Positions 59,725 through 64,000 of a DNA stretch of 64,000 bases are shown piece after piece (the first letter of the stretch is position 1; the number at the start of each line of letters is the position of its first letter). Under the pieces are notes generated by a model that was not told the DNA's origin, ran no database searches, and saw only the letters and a program-made list of their open reading frames with translations. Made by a program: the position numbers and the translations under genes. The stretch spans positions 1 to 64,000 of the forward strand of contig JAUNGB010000007.1 in assembly GCA_030524715.1 (NCBI GenBank), given 5' to 3'. The DNA is from Eubacteriales bacterium (GTDB lineage: Bacteria > Bacillota > Clostridia > Lachnospirales > Lachnospiraceae).

Positions 59725-61782
59725 ATGAATGAATTATTGGCAGTACTTGTGTTTTTTCCATTTATTGGCGGACTCCTTTCCTATACGATCGGAAGGAAAA
59801 ATGAAAGCCTGAGAGATTACGCGGCAAAAACAGTGACGGTTGCCGAGTTTATTCTGGCGGCAGGTATTGCGCTCTGTTATCGGGGAAGCCTTGGCAGTCC
59901 AGTTCTTGCGCAGATAAGGCTGCCTGAAATCTGCGGCTTCGGGCTGCATTTTACACTGGACGGCTTCCGGGTGATCTACGGGCTGATCGCCGCTCTCATG
60001 TGGATGATGGTGACGCTGCTGTCCGAAGAGTATTTTCTCCATCACCAAAACAGGAACCGTTTTTATCTGTTTTTGCTGCTGACCCTTGGCGCGACTATGG
60101 GGGTGTTTTTGTCGGCAGACCTGTTTACAACCTTCATATTCTTTGAGATCATGTCCTTTACCTCCTATGTCTGGGTTGCCCAGGAGGAAAATGAACCGTC
60201 CCTTGAGGCTGCGGCAACGTATCTGGCAGTGGCGGTGATCGGAGGACTTGTGATGCTCATGGGAATTTTTATTCTCTATCACGAGCTTGGAACACTGGAA
60301 ATTTCGCAGCTTTTCACTCTTGCCGAAGCATATCCGGATAAAGGGCTGCTCTATGCGGCGGGCGCGTGTATGCTGGTGGGCTTTGGCGCAAAGGCGGGCG
60401 CTTTTCCTCTGCATATCTGGCTTCCCAAGGCACATCCGGTGGCTCCTGCCCCGGCAAGTGCGCTTCTGTCCGGTATTTTGACAAAAACCGGTATTTTCGG
60501 GATTCTTCTTATCAGCGGAAATCTGTTCCTGCATGACGGGGCATGGGGAAGCCTGATATTGGGAATCGGCGTGCTCACCATGTTCGGAGGCGCTTTGCTT
60601 GCGGTCTTTTCCATTGATCTGAAAAGAACCCTTGCCTGCTCATCCATGTCGCAGATCGGATTTATTCTTGTGGGAATCGGGATGCAGGGACTTCTGGGGG
60701 AGGAAAATGCCCTGGCAGTTCACGGAACCATGCTGCACATGATCAATCATTCCCTGATCAAGCTGGTTCTGTTTATGGCGGCGGGCGTCGTTTTTATGAA
60801 CAGCCATGCGTTAGATTTAAATGAGATCAGAGGCTTCGGACGGAAAAAACCTCTTTTAAAAGGTATCTTCCTGGTAGGCGCGCTGGCCATCGGCGGCATT
60901 CCGTTTTTCGGCGGCTATGTCAGCAAGACGCTGCTTCATGAGAGTATCCTGGAATACGGTTCCGGCTGGCTGATCCGTGCAGTAGAATATATCTTCCTGT
61001 TCAGCGGCGGGCTGACTGTGGCATATATGACGAAACTGTTTGCCGCGATCTTTATAGAAAAGAACCCAAACGGCGAGCTGCAGCGTAAATATGACCATAT
61101 GAAAAAGTATATGAACCCGCAGAGCACCGCGGCGCTGGCGGGCAGCGCGGGAATCCTGCTGATCTGGGGACTGTTCCCCCACAGTATTATGGATAAGGCG
61201 GCGGAAGCGGGACAGGGGCTTGTGCATCTGGAACAGGCAGGCCATAGGGTCGCTTATTTCAGCATGGAGAATCTGTCCGGCGCACTGATATCCGTGTGCA
61301 TCGGCGCATTGGTGTACTTTGTGGTGATCCGGGGCTTCCTGATGAAAAAATCCTCAAAAGGAACCGCCGTTTATATCAACCCGTGGCCCCAATGGCTTGA
61401 TATGGAAAATCTCATCTACCGTCCGGTCTTGCTTCATTTCCTTCCGTTTATCTGCAGAATTGCCTGCAGGATCATGGACAGCTTTGTGGATATGGCGGTT
61501 GTGGTATTACGAAAGACTATTTACAAAGACAGCCCGTTGCCCCATGAACGTCCGGAAGGCAACGCTTATACGGAGACAGCGGGAAGAATCCTGAACTTCC
61601 TTCTGCGTCCCCGCCGACGTAAGGGAGAGGACGCCCCCAAGAAGGATTATGTGCATATTCTGGCAGTCCGCAACGAGGTCTTTAAGGAAACCAACAAGAT
61701 CATCCAGCGGAGCCTGTCCTTCGGCCTGATGCTGTTCGGAATCGGCCTGTGCCTGACATTGATCTATATCATCTGGCTGTAA
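59725..61782 (+). CDS. NuoL/MrpA-type large subunit (copy 4)
   Basis: A 685-aa homologue. The antiporter core (~1-470) has FIFFEIMSFTSYVW (Glu), GFGAKAGAFPLHIWLPKAHPVAPAP (Lys) and GILTKTGIFG (Lys). A C-terminal ~200-residue extension with helices near 510-530 and 660-685 follows, as in the NuoL/MrpA type. It likely takes the place of the MrpA N-terminal part, whose C-terminal parts are encoded separately at 53396-54716. Last gene of the operon. Confidence 0.87.
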   Translation: MNELLAVLVFFPFIGGLLSYTIGRKNESLRDYAAKTVTVAEFILAAGIALCYRGSLGSPVLAQIRLPEICGFGLHFTLDGFRVIYGLIAALMWMMVTLLSEEYFLHHQNRNRFYLFLLLTLGATMGVFLSADLFTTFIFFEIMSFTSYVWVAQEENEPSLEAAATYLAVAVIGGLVMLMGIFILYHELGTLEISQLFTLAEAYPDKGLLYAAGACMLVGFGAKAGAFPLHIWLPKAHPVAPAPASALLSGILTKTGIFGILLISGNLFLHDGAWGSLILGIGVLTMFGGALLAVFSIDLKRTLACSSMSQIGFILVGIGMQGLLGEENALAVHGTMLHMINHSLIKLVLFMAAGVVFMNSHALDLNEIRGFGRKKPLLKGIFLVGALAIGGIPFFGGYVSKTLLHESILEYGSGWLIRAVEYIFLFSGGLTVAYMTKLFAAIFIEKNPNGELQRKYDHMKKYMNPQSTAALAGSAGILLIWGLFPHSIMDKAAEAGQGLVHLEQAGHRVAYFSMENLSGALISVCIGALVYFVVIRGFLMKKSSKGTAVYINPWPQWLDMENLIYRPVLLHFLPFICRIACRIMDSFVDMAVVVLRKTIYKDSPLPHERPEGNAYTETAGRILNFLLRPRRRKGEDAPKKDYVHILAVRNEVFKETNKIIQRSLSFGLMLFGIGLCLTLIYIIWL

Positions 61783-61811
61783 TGTAAAAGAGAAAGAGTG
61801 TTTATTCCCAT

Positions 61812-63191
61812 TTATTTTAAGAAAAAGTGCAGCAGCTTATTATTCTTTTCTGTATATGGCTGGTATCTCATAGGGAGATCCAGCCATGTTTTTTTATCCA
61901 CGATACTTTTATAGTGGGAGAAAGTGCGAAAACCGTCGATGCCGTGATAAGCGCCCATTCCGCTTTCGCCAAAGCCGCCGAAGCCCATTTCGCTGGTGGC
62001 AAGATGAATAATCGTATCATTGACGCAGCCTCCGCCGAAGCTGCATCGCGATGTTACTTTTCTGGCGGCTGTTTTGTCACTTGTAAAAATATAAAGGGCC
62101 AGAGGATGCGCCATGGAATTGATTTTACCGATTGCCTGGCCCAAAGAATCATAGGTCAGGACCGGAAGGATGGGACCGAAAATTTCCTCCTGCATCACCT
62201 TATCCTCAAAGGTCACAAAATCCATGATAGTGGGTTCGATCTTCAGGGCCTTCGGATCCGTCCTGCCTCCGCAGATAACCTTATCCCGGTCTATGAGCCC
62301 GGAAATTCTGTTGAAATGCTTCTCGTTGATGATCTTTCCGTAATCCTTATTGGCAAGGGGATTTTCCCCAAACTGTATTTGTGTCTGTTTCTTAAGTTCT
62401 TCTATAAGAGCGTCTTTAACAGATTTATCACAATAAATATAGTCCGGGGCGACGCAGGTCTGTCCGCAGTTTAAAAACTTGCCGAAAACGATCCGTCTTG
62501 CCGCAAGCGGGATATCCGCGCTTTTTTCTACAATACAGGGACTTTTGCCGCCAAGCTCCAGGGTTACGGGAGTCAGATGTTCCGAAGCATGTCTCATGAC
62601 CTCTTTTCCGACGCTCTGGCTTCCTGTAAAGAAAATATAATCAAAATGTCCCTTCAGCAGACTGGTATTTTCTTCCCGCCCTCCGGTAACGACCGACACG
62701 TACGGTTCCTCAAAACATATCTTAATAATTTTCTTAATGATTTCGCCGGTAAAGGGAGAATAGGCGCTCGGCTTTAAAACAACTGTGTTTCCGGCGGCAA
62801 TGGCATCCACAAGCGGATCAATGGCAAGGAGAAAAGGATAATTCCACGGACTCATGATCAGCACCGTCCCATATGGGGAAGGCTTGCGGAAGCTTCTGGA
62901 AGGAAACTGGGCGAGGGGAGTGCGTACAGTTTTTTCTCTTACAAAAGAGCGGATGTGTTTCAGCATATAATTGATTTCGCTGAGAACAAGCCCGGTTTCA
63001 CACATATAAGCCTCAAAGCTGCTTTTTCCCAGATCTTTTTGAAGGGCGTCGTTGATCTCGGCTTCATGCTGCAGGATACATGCCTTAAGCTTTTTTAAAG
63101 CATGTATCCTGTAATTCACATCCAGAGTCGCTCCGGTATAAAAAAATTCCCGCTGTTGTTCTATGATTATTTTAATTTCCTCCTGAGTCAC
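61812..63191 (-). CDS. Aldehyde dehydrogenase family protein
   Basis: A 459-aa NAD(P)-dependent aldehyde dehydrogenase of the class-3 type. The catalytic Cys lies in FGKFLNCGQTCVAPDY (~245), the general-base Glu in VTLELGGKSPCIV (~210) and the cofactor loop is FTGSQSVGKEV. It starts at GTG 63191, nine bases after AAAGGAGG (minus strand). Oxidation of aliphatic or aromatic aldehydes is inferred; substrate unknown. It converges on the antiporter operon with only 29 bp between. Confidence 0.88.
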   Translation of the reverse strand: MTQEEIKIIIEQQREFFYTGATLDVNYRIHALKKLKACILQHEAEINDALQKDLGKSSFEAYMCETGLVLSEINYMLKHIRSFVREKTVRTPLAQFPSRSFRKPSPYGTVLIMSPWNYPFLLAIDPLVDAIAAGNTVVLKPSAYSPFTGEIIKKIIKICFEEPYVSVVTGGREENTSLLKGHFDYIFFTGSQSVGKEVMRHASEHLTPVTLELGGKSPCIVEKSADIPLAARRIVFGKFLNCGQTCVAPDYIYCDKSVKDALIEELKKQTQIQFGENPLANKDYGKIINEKHFNRISGLIDRDKVICGGRTDPKALKIEPTIMDFVTFEDKVMQEEIFGPILPVLTYDSLGQAIGKINSMAHPLALYIFTSDKTAARKVTSRCSFGGGCVNDTIIHLATSEMGFGGFGESGMGAYHGIDGFRTFSHYKSIVDKKTWLDLPMRYQPYTEKNNKLLHFFLK

Positions 63192-63278
63192 CCTTATCAG
63201 CCTCCTTTACAGAGCGTGTTTGAAAATTCATTCCAGCAATCTGCATCCCCCGCTATGCGATCTGCGTTCAAATATCCG

Positions 63279-63773
63279 TTACGGCACATAGTGGATCCTT
63301 GTTTCATCATATCTGTCCTGCTGCTTTTTCTGTTCTGCCGGATAGCCGCAGGCAATAAAACAAAAGGCATACAAATGTTCCGGAAGTCCCAATACCTTTT
63401 TGGCGGCGGCCATCCTCTCTTCTCGCGGGGCTATCCCGATCCATACTGCGCCAAGTCCCAATGTATCTGCTTCCAAAAGCAGATTCTCCGTTGCCGCGCT
63501 GCAGTCGATCTGCGCATATTCCGGTGACCGGCAGTCTTTCCGGCAGCACATTACGATCCCAAGGGGCGCCCTGCGGAGCATACCTGCATATGGGCTGCAT
63601 TCTGCCAGTTCATTTAACGTATTCCGGTTCTTTACCACATACATTTCCCATGGCTGCTGGTTTTGGGCGGACGGCGCTGCCATCGCCGCACGCAGAAGCA
63701 TCTTTACCTTGCTGTCTTCAACTGCCTGCTCCGTAAATTTGCGAATACTGGTTCTGTGAAAAATTGCATCCAT
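63279..63773 (-). CDS. Nitroreductase-family FMN oxidoreductase
   Basis: A 164-aa protein of the short nitroreductase type. FHRTSIRKFTEQAV at the start binds FMN phosphate, AAPSAQNQQPWEMYVV (~33) and GLGAVWIGIAPREER (~108) are family motifs. AAAGGAGG precedes the ATG (minus strand). It is 87 bp upstream of the aldehyde dehydrogenase on the same strand and may share a transcript. Substrate unknown. Confidence 0.87.
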   Translation of the reverse strand: MDAIFHRTSIRKFTEQAVEDSKVKMLLRAAMAAPSAQNQQPWEMYVVKNRNTLNELAECSPYAGMLRRAPLGIVMCCRKDCRSPEYAQIDCSAATENLLLEADTLGLGAVWIGIAPREERMAAAKKVLGLPEHLYAFCFIACGYPAEQKKQQDRYDETRIHYVP

Positions 63774-63827
63774 TTTTTCTGCCTCCTTTATTGTAAAGAT
63801 AAAATATGACTTTGGAACTCTGGTATC

Positions 63828-63856
63828 ATATTATATTATGGACTTGAAATTGTCAA
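63828..63856 (-). promoter_or_regulatory. Promoter of the nitroreductase gene
   Basis: Read on the minus strand, TTGACA (63856-63851) is followed after 17 bp by TAATAT (63833-63828), or after 15 bp by TATAAT (63835-63830). It lies about 55 bases before the ATG. Confidence 0.6.
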
Positions 63857-64000
63857 TTCCCGATGCCCCTTCCGGAAAGCCTATAATATATGACGTGTGT
63901 AAATAATAGCCAAAAAGTCAAAATAGTACAAAAATTCGTCAGAATATCATTAGCGTTTTCTAAAAGAACTCATTATAATAAAGTCATGATCAAAAAGCTA
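63857..64000. other. AT-rich non-coding end of the window
   Basis: No gene is seen. A TATAAT near 63975-63980 (plus strand) may be the -10 of a promoter for a gene beyond the window. Confidence 0.3.

Overview
The window looks like chromosomal DNA from a gut-type Lachnospiraceae (Clostridium cluster XIVa Firmicutes). The grounds are strong AGGAGG ribosome sites, the core gene orders plsX-acpP-rnc-smc-ftsY and ylxM-ffh-rpsP-khpA-rimM-trmD, a CIRCE/HrcA heat-shock site, and very large secreted proteins made of InlB-like, GLUG, MBG/YDG and Ig-like modules. No rRNA, tRNA, insertion sequence, prophage or CRISPR array was seen. Genus is not assigned.

Layout. (1) 1-18000: two giant secreted proteins (3074 and 2095 aa) flank a sugar O-acetyltransferase. 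Both giants have the same upstream plan: a pair of direct repeats 20 bp apart, a weak -10 at the same distance, a long leader with a run of exactly nine G, an intrinsic terminator before the gene, then the ribosome site. Their last ~1.1 kb of coding sequence plus the 3' flank are near-identical at DNA level (about 1.23 kb, offset 7700 bp). (2) 18000-19340: a hicAB toxin-antitoxin pair and a CIRCE-controlled hsp20. (3) 19400-31920: a catabolic operon with a sugar-type ABC importer lacking its ATPase, two xylose-isomerase-like TIM barrels, two Gfo/Idh/MocA oxidoreductases, an 8-oxoguanine-deaminase-like amidohydrolase, an enamidase-like amidohydrolase, a creatininase-family hydrolase, a free-standing MgsA/RarA C-terminal-like protein and a GntR regulator. 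(4) 32000-35100: GNAT, ABC-F and NUDIX genes. (5) 35178-43088: plsX, acpP, rnc, smc, ftsY and threonine ammonia-lyase. (6) 43285-47374: a DUF362 ferredoxin-like protein, a cytosolic BMP-type binding protein with a ParB-like N-terminal part, and a phosphoesterase. (7) 47433-52137: the signal-recognition/ribosome-maturation cluster ending in trmD-queA, without rplS. (8) 52151-61782: a ten-gene Mrp/Mbh-type cation antiporter operon with four NuoL/M/N-like subunits. (9) 61812-63773: an aldehyde dehydrogenase and a nitroreductase on the minus strand.

The two regions most worth attention are the paired surface-protein loci and the 19.4-31.9 kb operon. In the first, the G9 tracts, leader attenuators and shared operators suggest phase-variable or co-regulated expression, and the long direct repeat could recombine out 7.7 kb. 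In the second, the gene content fits uptake of a glycosylated or cyclitol-linked nitrogen heterocycle, oxidation and cleavage of the sugar part by the oxidoreductase/TIM-barrel pairs, and opening of the ring by the three hydrolases. That pathway is an inference from gene families, not a demonstrated function.
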